Shown here in pieces: positions 43,397 through 55,500 of a stretch of DNA of 64,000 bases (positions within the stretch are counted from its first letter, which is position 1; each line of letters begins with the position of its first letter). The DNA lies in assembly GCF_964355755.1 (NCBI RefSeq), contig NC_092673.1, forward strand, positions 11,845,001-11,909,000. The letters are read 5' to 3'. Under the pieces are notes generated by a model. It ran no database searches. It was given only the letters and a program-made list of their open reading frames with translations, and was not told the DNA's origin. This DNA comes from Antedon mediterranea. Taxonomy: Eukaryota > Echinodermata > Crinoidea > Comatulida > Antedonidae. Both the position numbers and the translations under genes were made by a program.

Positions 43397-43504
43397 CACT
43401 TGACACTTCGTATGTGGGTGGAGCATATGCCACTAGGTATTCTTCCGCGTTTTCACTCCTCCTGAGAGCAAAACCGTAGTCACTGACTGGTTCAATGTAT
43501 CCGC
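43397..43504 (-). CDS. Putative additional 5' coding exon of LMX1
   Basis: The minus-strand frame between acceptor ATAGTAG (43505-43506 is the AG) and donor AAGTG|GTATGAG encodes GYIEPVSDYGFALRRSENAE and EEYLVAYAPPTYEVSS without a stop. The one base left over joins the next exon's AT to make Asp, giving an uninterrupted frame into the LMX1 ATG exon. The segment is clearly more GC-rich than its surroundings. There is no in-frame ATG inside it, so its own start would lie further upstream. It could be a longer N-terminal isoform, a translated-looking 5' UTR exon, or chance. The weak polypyrimidine tract argues for caution. Confidence 0.45.
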
Positions 43505-43892
43505 CTACTATGAATATTAAATATTTAATGAATATTCACGAATGTAGTTGACATTATTTAATACGGTTGCGTCATCGACAACAAATAATGAGTACAATCA
43601 ACTCGGACAATATAATGTATTATCTTGAAGGAAAACAAAATAAATATACAATTAAAATATATATATATAAATTATTTAAACTGTAAACATTGTTTTATTT
43701 CATTTTCCACTGTCACGAATTAGTTTCACTTTGATAAAAAAAAAAAAAACAAGTCTGTTTTCTGTGAAATGTTTGCATTGCTTAGAGTGTATATGAATTA
43801 TAATGAAATGATCACTTTTATTTATAATTTATTTATATATTACATATTTACAAAGAATAATACTATGCATATAAACACATAACAATTGTATA

Positions 43893-43944
43893 TAGCCTAC
43901 ATATATAGCCTACATATATAGCCTACATATATAGCCTACATTAT
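43893..43944. repeat. 13-bp tandem repeat, four units
   Basis: TAGCCTACATATA repeated with unit starts at 43893, 43906, 43919 and 43932. Confidence 0.9.
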
Positions 43945-46900
43945 ATGTTAACGAAAAAGAGAATATCCTAAAATTGCCAGAATGCTAAATAGTTAAATAG
44001 ATGGTAAAATATGAGATAGGCCTATGTTATTTTTTCGTATGGTGTTCCAGGTAATGTAGCCTAGTTCGTTATACACAGAGTAGCAAAAACTAACAACTGT
44101 TTTTATTGTGTCTTTTTGACGGGCATTTTTTATATATCGATCATTCATATATATTCATAACTTGCAACGTGTCATTCTATAAAATAACTTTAAGTTGATA
44201 AAATGTAATCCGTGTGTCCTTACTTTTAAAAGACACTAAAAACTGATATATTCCTATGTTAAAATCTCTCATTGAATAATATGGTACTTTGATGCAGTAT
44301 TATATTCATTACCTAATATATCAGTTACATATCGTTTAAACAGTCACATATACCATGTTTGCCTCTACTTATTGTTATTTAGCTTGTGTGTACGTACCAC
44401 TTTTATTTCATCAAAGAATATATTTCTATATAACTGTATAACAATAATGTTTCATTTTATTTTATTTCTATATACCATTTTAACACCCATTTCTTTTGTA
44501 TTGTTTGTTCTCCTTATCTTTCTTCATTTTGTTTGACCAAATTCATAATGTCATTCATTGATTTTTTATTTATGTTTTTTACACAAACATTAAATATTTC
44601 ATTTACTACTGTGACAGTATTTGATTTGCTATTACACATAGGATAACCGTATAATATGCATTATTGTAGGCATACACAGTAATATAGAGTACACTGTGTA
44701 CCAATCGCTAACACAAACCACTTCATAGGTCTACATACATTTTTCATATTCACTCATCATTGTTACTGTCATGGTCGTGTGACCTATACGTTGTGGATTT
44801 TATGTTCACAAATTTAATTCAATTGTATAATAAAATGCAATATTGATGTTTACATTTAAAATCATTTTAGTACTTTTCAAACGCTTTTTTGATAAGCCTA
44901 CCGTAGGCATATACTGTATATATCTGAGAGGATTAAAAATAATATATGCATAAATGCTGTATTATGTTTTATACCAAGGAAGAGCGATATATCAATATTT
45001 CCTGCTCTAGTGCTCCTAATAATAATATAATATCAAAAATACGGTTACGTTTGCCTACTCCTGAAATAAACAATAATTCTATGTTTGAATGAAAAATACA
45101 CTAATTAATGTAGATCCAGTTAATCCAGATCGATTATCGTCTGACTAGTGACATTGTTGCTTTGTTGACGTCTTTATTTGTTTTGTGATTGAAGGGCCAT
45201 AGTTCTAAAGAGTTAATTTTATGATATGCAGATATTCCAATAAACGGATTTCTACTTTTAGAATATTAATAGCGGGTGTTAATAATCTAAAAATACAAAT
45301 AGATATTGCGGAATTTATTTCGTTTATTTTCATGATGATTGGAGGGAAGTCTATTTTTATTTAGGTAAATTGAACTTTGATTTTCAAGAGTAAGCACGTG
45401 CCAAATTGAAACAAAAGCAAAGCCCTGTGTTGCCAACGGTGCTTTGTGATGGAGATACACCGATGGGCAAAATCCATTGTTCTCGGGCTGACAGCTGGTG
45501 AAAGAAATCGCCATCAGTTCTCGGAGGAGAGCCCAAGAAGCACAGGGCAACAAGGCCTAACAGCAAGTGATAGTGACAACTTGAATCATAGTTGACAAGA
45601 TAGAAAATAAAATGTATTCAAGGGACCAAGGTCAAATACTCGCTAAGCTTCGTGACGGACACAATTGATAATGGTCGGCCTGTTCGTCGGACGGTGATAA
45701 TTGTAAACACGTTACAAACTTTGTCCACACTCTTAACGACTAGCATTATTACTAATAATCAAGTAATCACTCACTCAGAAACGTAACATTAACCAAATGT
45801 TAAAATTACAAATTATTACACAATAACATATAGCAATAATTCTGACCTAAAGTAGAGTAGCCTGTGTGTAAACACGCCCTCATGCCATTATACTCGATAT
45901 GTTCAACACTAATTGAATACTCTTTTGAATCTGAATGCTGTATAAAGAAATGTTAGGGTTATATCAACTTATGTTCTTTTGAACATTGTTTAAAGAAATT
46001 CGCACAGTATTCTGTACGCATTGTGGCATACACCATCAATAGACCTAAATAATATGAAGGCGACATAATGATGTGCGGCGGCGGTGCAAACCTTGGCTCT
46101 GTTTATGTTAGGACCGTAAGCTGTTGTATTCTGCTCTTATTCATCTGTTGCACTTGCTAATCCGTTACATTTAATTATATGCCACAATTACTAGTGGGAA
46201 CACAATGTCAGATTGCAATACAATACACGTCGTCTGAACAGACACCAAGAAGTCATTCGGCTGATGATACACTAGTTTCTTTGTAACATAGGTCCATGGT
46301 AATACATATTTTAGGCCTAATATATATCGACACAAAAAGAACAAAAATCAAAATTTCATATCGCTTTTTACTTTAGTGTGTTCGCTATACACTTTGGTAC
46401 ACTTTTGGAAATAAGTTATCAAAGAACACTCAGGAACAAATGAAGGGAATTGGAAAAAAACAGTAACACTTAAATAAATTAATAATATTAAAGATCAATA
46501 TTCTCATCTATAAAATGAAATTGTTACAGTATTTTTACATGTGCCTATGTGGCCGTTAAAATGCCCAGTAGAAGATAACCGATTTGAAAGAAAGCTTGTA
46601 GTTCCTTATACATTATGTGAGTTTTTTTATAAGGTGCAATATCCAAAGACAACCGTTGATAAAATTAACCAAACTAATTGCCTATGGGATTGTGTTCTCT
46701 TCAAGTTTTTAATTGCAGTATAACACACACCAATAAAATCCGACCCCGTCGTTAGAAAGAGACGATGCGACTGGTGTTGCTATTTCGGTTGAGCGACCAA
46801 GCCGGTTCCATGCTTGTCGCCTCATCGCGCAAACGTATTTCCTTGCATTCTCGCGAATCGATTATACAGCCGTTGGAACTTTCATCATCATCGTACAGTT

Positions 46901-49900
46901 AGACAAATATAAAATAACTGCAATGCGAAAACCATTGATCGTTATAGATGTGTGCACCTTAGCACTCATTGCACCTTACTATGTTTATTTGAACTAAAAA
47001 CTCTCTTAGATAAATCAATGGCCACGCACTTACAAACACCATACCTCGGGCGGGTGTTCTCATCGGATCATACACAGATATTATCAAATCTAATTTCTTT
47101 TATTGGACTCTGCTAACTACTATAAACATATCGCCGCCATTTGTGAGTGTCAGATTACGTAGAGAAAAAATAGATTATATATAGGCCCTGGTATAATATT
47201 CCAACTACAGTCTTATAGCCACATTTTGGTTTTTGTCATCAGCATAGAATAACATTTTTTTTAAAATTGAATAAAAATCGAACTTTGCATAAGCCTCTCG
47301 ACACTCCACCAAAATGTTGAGTGATTTTAGATGATCGGAAAAGTTTGTGTACGCAGTGACGAAAACAAGTTATTTATATAATGTATACAAAATATAATAG
47401 GCCTAAGAAGAGATAGACTACTTTAATTAGGCCTTATAACGCAAAAGGTATAACTTCAAACCACTTTATATGGTTACAGTGGCCTAATGATAAACTAAAT
47501 AAAACTATTGTCTTAATGTATTTACCATAATATTCGATATGTTGGCCTATATCAGTGTGGCAATTAAAATAAATACAGAATAAAATAATATGCATGACGT
47601 ACGGTATTTAACATGGGCGACTGTTACAATAAAAAGATAATAGCTTGGCACGCATCCACTGACAACGACAAAACATCGTTTGTTTCAGCAATTTTTATAT
47701 CGTACCTAACAATTTGACTTGCCAACTAAAATGATTAGATAGGCCATATTATTCAAGAAATAAAACGTTATACTAATATTACAAAACCTTTTGAAAAAAA
47801 CATATGATTATGTGAAGTGACTGAAATGAAATGCGGGTCTTCCTAAATAAACAAAAAATACATATTGTAGAGGCCTTATTTATAGTGTGGTTGAATAAAA
47901 TTCAGAAACACGAAGGCCGCACAACTTTTGAAAGCTGGATTGGCGATGAATGGGAATTGGTCTACTATGATTATTATTATTCTGATCGTATGGTTTGTAA
48001 TAATAGCACACGAGTTAGAGAAACACAGGAATATCGATCTATATACTTTAAAATATGGTTGTTTATTCGTCGCGAGGCATGTGAACGTAAGTCAAGTATT
48101 GCCAATATTATTCGGATATCTCCGTGCCATAACCATATGGGTTTTCAACAAAGTCAAAATCACTATTGTCATTATTGCTATTCGGTCATGTGTGCAAGAT
48201 AAATAAAAAAGTAAAATTCGTAATCTCAGAAAATAAATAGCTCCAAAATAGTATTTTCAAACGTTATCTTTTTAACGTACAGTAAGTCTATAGGCCGATA
48301 ATAAACTGTTTTATTATTTTGTTGTTGTTACAAGTATTTACTCTCATCTACTTTTGATATTCAATAAATACCATTGTTAGCAGACAAAAAAAATCAATAA
48401 TAAAATGTTAGATTTGAAAGATCATAATACACATTTTATTCAATTTTATGCTTATAAAATCATGCAATTGAATCGTCACCTTACTAAATTCAAACATGAT
48501 CTAGGCTTGTAATTTTATTATATGCATCAGTTTGTTGTCTTGTTGATTTCATTTGTATTTTCTTAGGTCATGTTGTTTATCAAAATTGCATAATTCCTCC
48601 CTTAGAGACTATTTTTCATTTAATTTAATGCTCAAGTATGTAAAGTATTATTTATTGCTTTCGAAGAACAGTACAATTTATAAAACAGAATAAATATGAT
48701 TGAAAATAATAAATACATTAAACTTGAGAAATTAAACATGGAAAGCAGGGGATAACCTGCCAAGCCCAAAGACTTGTCTAAGAGGGTCCCCAATATAATA
48801 AATTAGGCTGGGTTTAACAGATCTAATATTTCAATAAAATTTGAAATGAGAATTGTTGGTCGCATTACTCTGTTCTATCAATTATTCCAATCATGGAAAA
48901 GAACAAATTCTGTTATTATCCCTGGTCAAACGAATCTTTCGTCTGGTAGGAAATAACAGTCACATAATAATAACGCTGTCGATTTGCGCGGTTGAGTTCG
49001 TCTGAATAAGTAAAGACGGTGACAACTTGATCAGGTAACCTTTCATGAGTTCATGAAGAATTCAGACAAGGACTGTTAACGAACCAGAAAATAGAAAGCA
49101 ACTGGAAGCAGTTACTTAATATAACATAAATGCCAATCAGAACGCTAGTGATCTATAACAATTATACTATTACACAACGGAACTCTCAAGACAGCTATAA
49201 GTTCTTCAGGTGAGAAGTCAGTTTAACAAGCCTGCTGAAAGAATCTTTACAATAAATAGGCCGAATAGTAAAACAATTCAATTTTTCGTGTTCAACTTTT
49301 TTTTAGCAAATTCTTCATATAAATCCTTCTTCTTATAAACTAAGATTTGGTTCCTAGCTTTTTAATTATTAAGCTTATGTGTCATGCTTTGTCCGTGGAA
49401 TTATTAAAATTATATTAAATTAGGCCTAATAATAATAATAGCAATGAATAAAACTAGTAGTAAACTATCTCATTTGATATGTTATGTATCTGTTAAAGTG
49501 ATGTCATCCAATATTTATTTTATACTCTTTAAATTAACTGGAAGGAACTATTAACATTTCGCATCCAAATTAATATTTATTTTTATCAAGAAAAAAGGAA
49601 GTACCTGTAGCTAGTTCTTCTTTAGTTTACTAGGCCTACTTTTTACGGAGATCATTTTTTTACATTTCTTAATATTCGTTTGAATTGATTCTGTGAGTCC
49701 AAGGGTCGAACGTAATGACGATATGTGAAGGGCTTGGCTAGCGTCTTCAAGTGGCCGTTTTAATTAAACTGGATTGCATGTATGCTGATTTTGAAGTGTC
49801 TGTCATAGGAGTCATCAAAACCATGACATGCTAGAAATTAGTTATCGATGAAATCAAGATGCTTTATACTAACTAGGTTACTCGGATAATTGTCTAAATA

Positions 49901-50194
49901 TCAAAGGTGCATAACGTAGGCCGACCTAGAACACCAATAAACCAAACCACATAAAGATTATGCGTATAAACAGGCCTATTACACCGATAGAAAATGGCAA
50001 AACTGTTACCTCCAAATATAGTTTTAATATCTAAAAATTAAAAGGGCAACCTTTGTAGACAATGGTATTAATTTACGAACCGTTGATAAATGACAGTAGC
50101 TATATAATACTCTTATTATTGTCTTAATATGATTATTGTAAATCACATGGTTTTTTTTATAGGCCTATACCGAATAAATATAAAATTATTTATA

Positions 50195-50268
50195 AATCCC
50201 CGAATCCGGAACCTTCTGCTTGATATGCAGATATCCTAACCATTACCCACTGGAGCTTTCATGGTATT
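50195..50268 (-). mobile_element. tRNA-like SINE fragment
   Basis: The reverse complement reads GGGTAATGGTTAGGATATCTG then AAGGTTCCGGATTCGGGG, an A-box/B-box pair of the kind found in tRNA-derived SINEs. The acceptor stem is not convincing. Confidence 0.4.
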
Positions 50269-51711
50269 GTTCAAACTCGATTGGATAGCGGCTCTTTAAC
50301 ATTCTCGACGTGGTACGGCGGAACAGCACGTATATATAATTATATATAAACGGATAACGCCCTAATAAATATCACTGTTATATGTATTACATGTATTTTC
50401 GATTCGATTTCGTTTTTAAAGCGGATTTAATTTTTCTATAAAATAATTTTCACGAAGCTAAGCTGGCGATGGATTTCTGAAGGGTGCTCACTTATTAATT
50501 GATTAAACATAGTTATTATTAAAAACATATCGATCTTTTACAATTGTATGCTTACAGGATGTTGTAGACAACCCGTGAGTAGGTTGGATAAAGTAATTTT
50601 AAGGGATGGGTACGCAACTACATTATTATTTGACTACATTATAAGCTATTGCTACCGTATGTGTGTTTATATTTGTATAACTACAACAAAGGTTCTTGTT
50701 TTCATATTTCTTTATTACCACCAATCCATTGGAATATACACCATTAAAGATAATATATCTGGAGTAGCTATCCCCACGACACACACGCATCCCTACAACC
50801 ACGGAAGGCCGCAGTATATATATATATATATAGAGAGAGTAAAATATAAATTAATAAAATAAAAATGATGCATATGTACCTATATGCAAAAAAATGTGAA
50901 TGTATAGGTAGATGAGAAGGCATGTATTGAAGAGAATGTGTTGCATATCATTGTGTTCAGCAGCAGCTGTTGATAAAACTGCATGGCATTTTTAGAAATT
51001 TCATGTTATTTAGAAGTAATATGGTGCCCTACAAAGAACAGAACGCCTAACAATACAAGCATTATTAATTAAAAAGAAGAGTTTTAAGCTGATGTTAAAT
51101 TACAATTTCCAATTAAACCGCACATAAGTAAAAATAGCAATAGTAATGATGATAGGAATCACAGATATTATGATAAATGACTTGTATTGTAGTAATTCTT
51201 AGTAAAAGGTTACCATTGTTTTATTAATATTAGATATTATAGGCTAGTGATAATTAATATAGTAGGCCAGCTAATTACCATTAAGAAAAGACAAAGAAAG
51301 CAAAAAACGAATAAAAAAAAGATTGTAATTAGATGGATGAATTATTGATCTAAATAATTCCTTCATGGTACTACAATCTAATTACAATTATAACAATACT
51401 CACAAATTATAAATAAAATAAATTATTATATAGTAAACATTCATTTTGGAAGCTTTCCCAGTAACAATAGCCTTCCTATCTAAAAAATAAAAGGGCAACT
51501 GTTGATAAATTAAGTAATAGTTTATCTTAGGTTCTATACTATAATGAATATAATTTAATATAATACACAATCAAATGTTTTGTGTAGGCCAAAATAGTAA
51601 ACAAATAATCATAATGCATGTATGGGCCTCCAAACAAAATAAAACGTCAAAAACAATCAAGAAAGAAGCTTTTGTATATTTTGTAAGATCATTTTAATCC
51701 AGACCTTTTTA

Positions 51712-51763
51712 TTTGAATTTCCCAGTGTGGGATGATTAAAGAATTTTGAATTGAATTGAATTA
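51712..51763 (+). mobile_element. LINE-like 3' tail
   Basis: TTTCCCAGTGTGGGATGATT, then AAAGAATTTTGAATTGAATTGAATT: a short hairpin-like CCCAGTGTGGG followed by a GAATT microsatellite, the usual form of CR1/L2-family 3' ends. Confidence 0.55.
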
Positions 51764-52455
51764 TAAAGAAAGAATGTATTTTATAAATAATATATAAATT
51801 GGTATTTATTATGGGTATCCATCTGGGTGCTCTACAAACATTAACTAGTGTCCTTTTCTGATATCTAATTTCATTGTGTTTACATTTGATGAGGTATTTA
51901 TTTAATTACAAAGAGAGGAACAATATAATATAGTATATCATTTATTAAAAAAAAAAGAAAATGTTACATACATCCTAAGTCACTTCTTGGATGACCAAGC
52001 ATATGCAGGGCAAAACAAAGCAAAAGGCATATTACAGTAAAAAAACACATCAAAAGGCATACAATTCAGTTGGTATACAATTTACAGTTATAATCTATAT
52101 TATTAGGGAACAATTTTGTTAAATTTATTATTTGTATTTACACAAATCACATACCGTAATAATATCCTAAATTTATAAAGCGCCTAATGTTGTAAAACCT
52201 CTAAGCGCTGTATATAAGTTGTGTCTTAACCTTACCAGGTACCCATTTTTACACCTGGAGAGAGGCAAATATCAGTAAAGCCTCTACACATTAGTCTACA
52301 TGTATAGCCCTTTAGTGTCATTATTTAATGCTGCTGCTACTGTTGAAACTCATGATTATTCAATGTTACAAGTTCTGAATAATGTACATGATCGCACTAT
52401 AAACTCACTTCAGACTTAAAGTTAAAATATATTTGAAATAATACAATTTTACAAT

Positions 52456-52578
52456 CTATTCCGGTTTACTTTCATCCATCGTCATAGTAGTCTTTCTTTT
52501 AATGGGTATGAGGGCGCCAGACACAATTAAGCTTCCTTCAATTGAAAAAGAACACATTTGAAGCTGTTCAACTTCACC
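52456..52578 (-). CDS. WDR38: WDR38 terminal coding exon
   Basis: Acceptor TATTTCAG above 52578. It encodes GEVEQLQMCSFSIEGSLIVS and a Lys/Thr/Met-rich tail ending ESKPE-stop. The human counterpart continues CAFTPDGKILVSGAADQT, so the last blade is shortened and the tail differs. Confidence 0.85.
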   Translation of the reverse strand, partial: GEVEQLQMCSFSIEGSLIVSGALIPIKRKTTMTMDESKPE

Positions 52579-55500
52579 CTGAAATAATAATAGGATTTGA
52601 AAAAATATGAGACCTATAATAAGTTTATAATAAGATATATTTTCCCCTTGAAACGTTTTTTTTTTCACATTTTGTTGTTGAATGTCATTTTGATTTTTTT
52701 TTCCATAATTAATAGTTATTCACAAAAATTGGATCGAAAAAAACAAACAAATTCTTTTCCTGAAAAAAATGTAAATTAAAGCAAAAAATAGTGAAATTAG
52801 GTGCCAGTCAATGGGGTTTTGGTTGAATTTAACCGTTAGTTTTTGTCATTTTAGTGAAAACATTATTTTTGTATTTTATATATATATTTTTTTTTTGAGG
52901 AAGTGATTAAATTTATTAAAAATACAAAATGGCCTATTTAAAATCTGATTTTATTTACCCTTTCACTGCGTGTTCCTGGTATTACAGGGTATGGGAAAAA
53001 CAATTATTTAATCGTTTTGCCTATAATATATAGCAACCTCTATAATTTTGGATAAACTTGAAGATATTTGCCATTCATTTTTTTAGCACAACATGCACCC
53101 TCTATATGTGTTATCATCGTCAAATAAATTTCAATTTCAACTTGCGCTCTCTGGGGAATAGATATCATTTTCAATTTGGAAAGTTGTATTATTAGTTATA
53201 ATGGCGGAAAAACATCCCACATTACCAAATTTCACCCACCCAAATATCGTGTTCATCGTAATAGGCAAAAAAAATTCTGAAAATTGTTATTTTGTACAAC
53301 ACATATTTTTTTGGAAAATGTCATTTTTTTACGATTTTGACCCAAGATTTATGCGTAATTGTAAACGATAAAAATAATCCAAATGTTGTTATATTTAGTT
53401 ATCCACAATGCCTTCGCATAACTCCTTGTTATTCTATAAAATCCTTTTTTTTCTCTGTAATATTCTTTCTTTCAAAATCATTCTTGTGTCTCGTGTAACT
53501 CTAAAACGTGTAAACATAACATTTCATTTTTAAATGACACTTGGTAAAAGTTTAATTAATATTAAGGGCAAACTTTCTGTGGATAAAAAATGGTGTGTTG
53601 TACACAAAGTTACACACGCACATATAAAATTTGAAAATGCGCAAAATTCATTTCAAATCAACTTTATACGCAAATCATGACATTTTGCCATGTCAGAATT
53701 TCCTGCGCACACTTTTTTCCGCGTGATGCACACGGAATGTAAACAATTAATATATATATATATATATATATTATATTTTTCTAGCCTTTCCTAGTTATTG
53801 AAAAAAAAAATTAAGACCATTTCTACTTTTAATCACGCCATACGAACACGTTGAATTAGACAATTTGAGCGCATTTTTGTCAAAATTACAATATTGTCAA
53901 AATAATGCCTATTTTGAACCTATTATAGCCCTTCAGGATCAAAGGTGACCCCAATTTTTTTAACTTATTATGCAAGCAGATAAGTTGTAGGTATGAATTT
54001 ATGCAAAATTGTTACCTCTAGGATGTTATGATGTCATCATATGACCACCCGAATATAAAATATAGAATTTTTTTCTTTTTTGTCATAGTTCATCACATTT
54101 AATAGAGCGCATCTCGCTTATCCATACCTAAATTTTCTCCAGATTTTAATATTTGTTTGCTTAATAAATTATCTTTAATCATGTCAAAAACGCGAGTAAC
54201 TTGTTTTCATCTTTACTGTAAATTTTAATCTTTTATACCTTCTCTGAATGAAAAGTGATACTCATTATTAAAATGTTTTCTGGAAGCTGTTGAATTGTAG
54301 ATATGAATTCATGTAAACATTTTTTCTATCGGATGTTGTGACATCATCATATGACCAGTTGAATAAAGATTTTCATCTTTTGCGTCTCAGCTCATCATAT
54401 ATAAAAGAATGCGCATCTATATTCTACGTAGCTGAATCTCTTTAAAGATGTATTGTCCCTTTGACGAATTCCAAAAAAATTAAAAATAAAAGATTTCGAA
54501 AAAGGGTGGGTTATTTTGAATTATCATAATAGTTATTAACTTTCACCAAAAATTAGTCGAAAAAAAAATCATTTAACTGAAATAGACGTTTTTTTGTTCC
54601 AAAAATAACTTTGACTTCCAGTCAAAGTTTTCAATCAAAACATATCCCATAATGCAACGCGCTTGTTTGGCTACTCTGTATGCATAATCATAAAACTTCC
54701 TGGCGATCTGTGTGAAAACACCTTCTCAACCGTGACGAGTTGTAAACAATCCTAATTAGCATCAAGCATAATATACTCGTGGTTTGAAATCTTTGTTTAC
54801 TTTTGCTCGTGATGATTTTCAAGACCAAATTTAATCAAACTAATTTACCTGTTATGTAAACGTGTTGTTTTTGGGGAAAATTTCCGCTTAAAGTGAATAA
54901 CTTTAATATTACTTTGATGATGGCCAATTTAAATTTAGAATATTTTGACGTTCATTTTTTGTGTTTTAAGGGACAATACATCTTTAACATGTTACTATGT
55001 TGTTGCTCAGATTATTCTCTTCCGAAATTGCTATCTTTGTGTTTCATTTTTATGACGTCATCATGTTAAAAATTAGAATCAAAGGTGGGTCCCGTAATTT
55101 CACCTATTCTACACCGTATGTCATATGTATACAGATTATACTATGTATACTGTATAGGACACAAAATAGACAGAATTCGGTATTCTTCATGTCATCATGG
55201 TATAATCTTTTTCTGTGACGCAACATTCCAACGTATAGCGTGTATGTGGCGTTTGTCGTGCGGATAACTAACTCGTCAAAGTGACTAGTTCATATCTAGT
55301 TTTATTTATTATACATATCTTCATCAATATCCAGAGGGAAACCTATATTCCATAAGAATTTATCATAGAAAATAGTTTTTATCATTGAATTGACAAAAAA
55401 AAGGACTTCCAAAATAGCTGTAATGACGTCACATGACATCATTAATATGCAAATTGGTTTTTTTTTACTCCTAACTGTTGACCAACCTTTTGCCCACGAC

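Larger units (their letters stand above)
43505..52455. other. Intergenic region / LMX1 5' flank
   Basis: Mostly AT-rich with no confident gene. Items seen: a 13-bp tandem (43893-43944), GC-richer blocks at 45380-45570 and 46741-46880, overlapping open frames at 47831-48206, a tRNA-like SINE fragment near 50195-50268 (minus), a (TA)n run near 50816-50832 and a LINE-type 3' tail at 51712-51763. The LMX1 promoter probably lies here but I cannot place it. Confidence 0.5.

Noticed and set aside
45287-45553. 88-codon minus-strand frame as an independent gene
   Set aside because: Overlaps a second open frame in the same block, has no recognised homology, and is better described as a GC-richer block of unknown function.
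50548-50862. 104-codon open frame on the plus strand
   Set aside because: No domain seen, and it runs into a (TA)n microsatellite.
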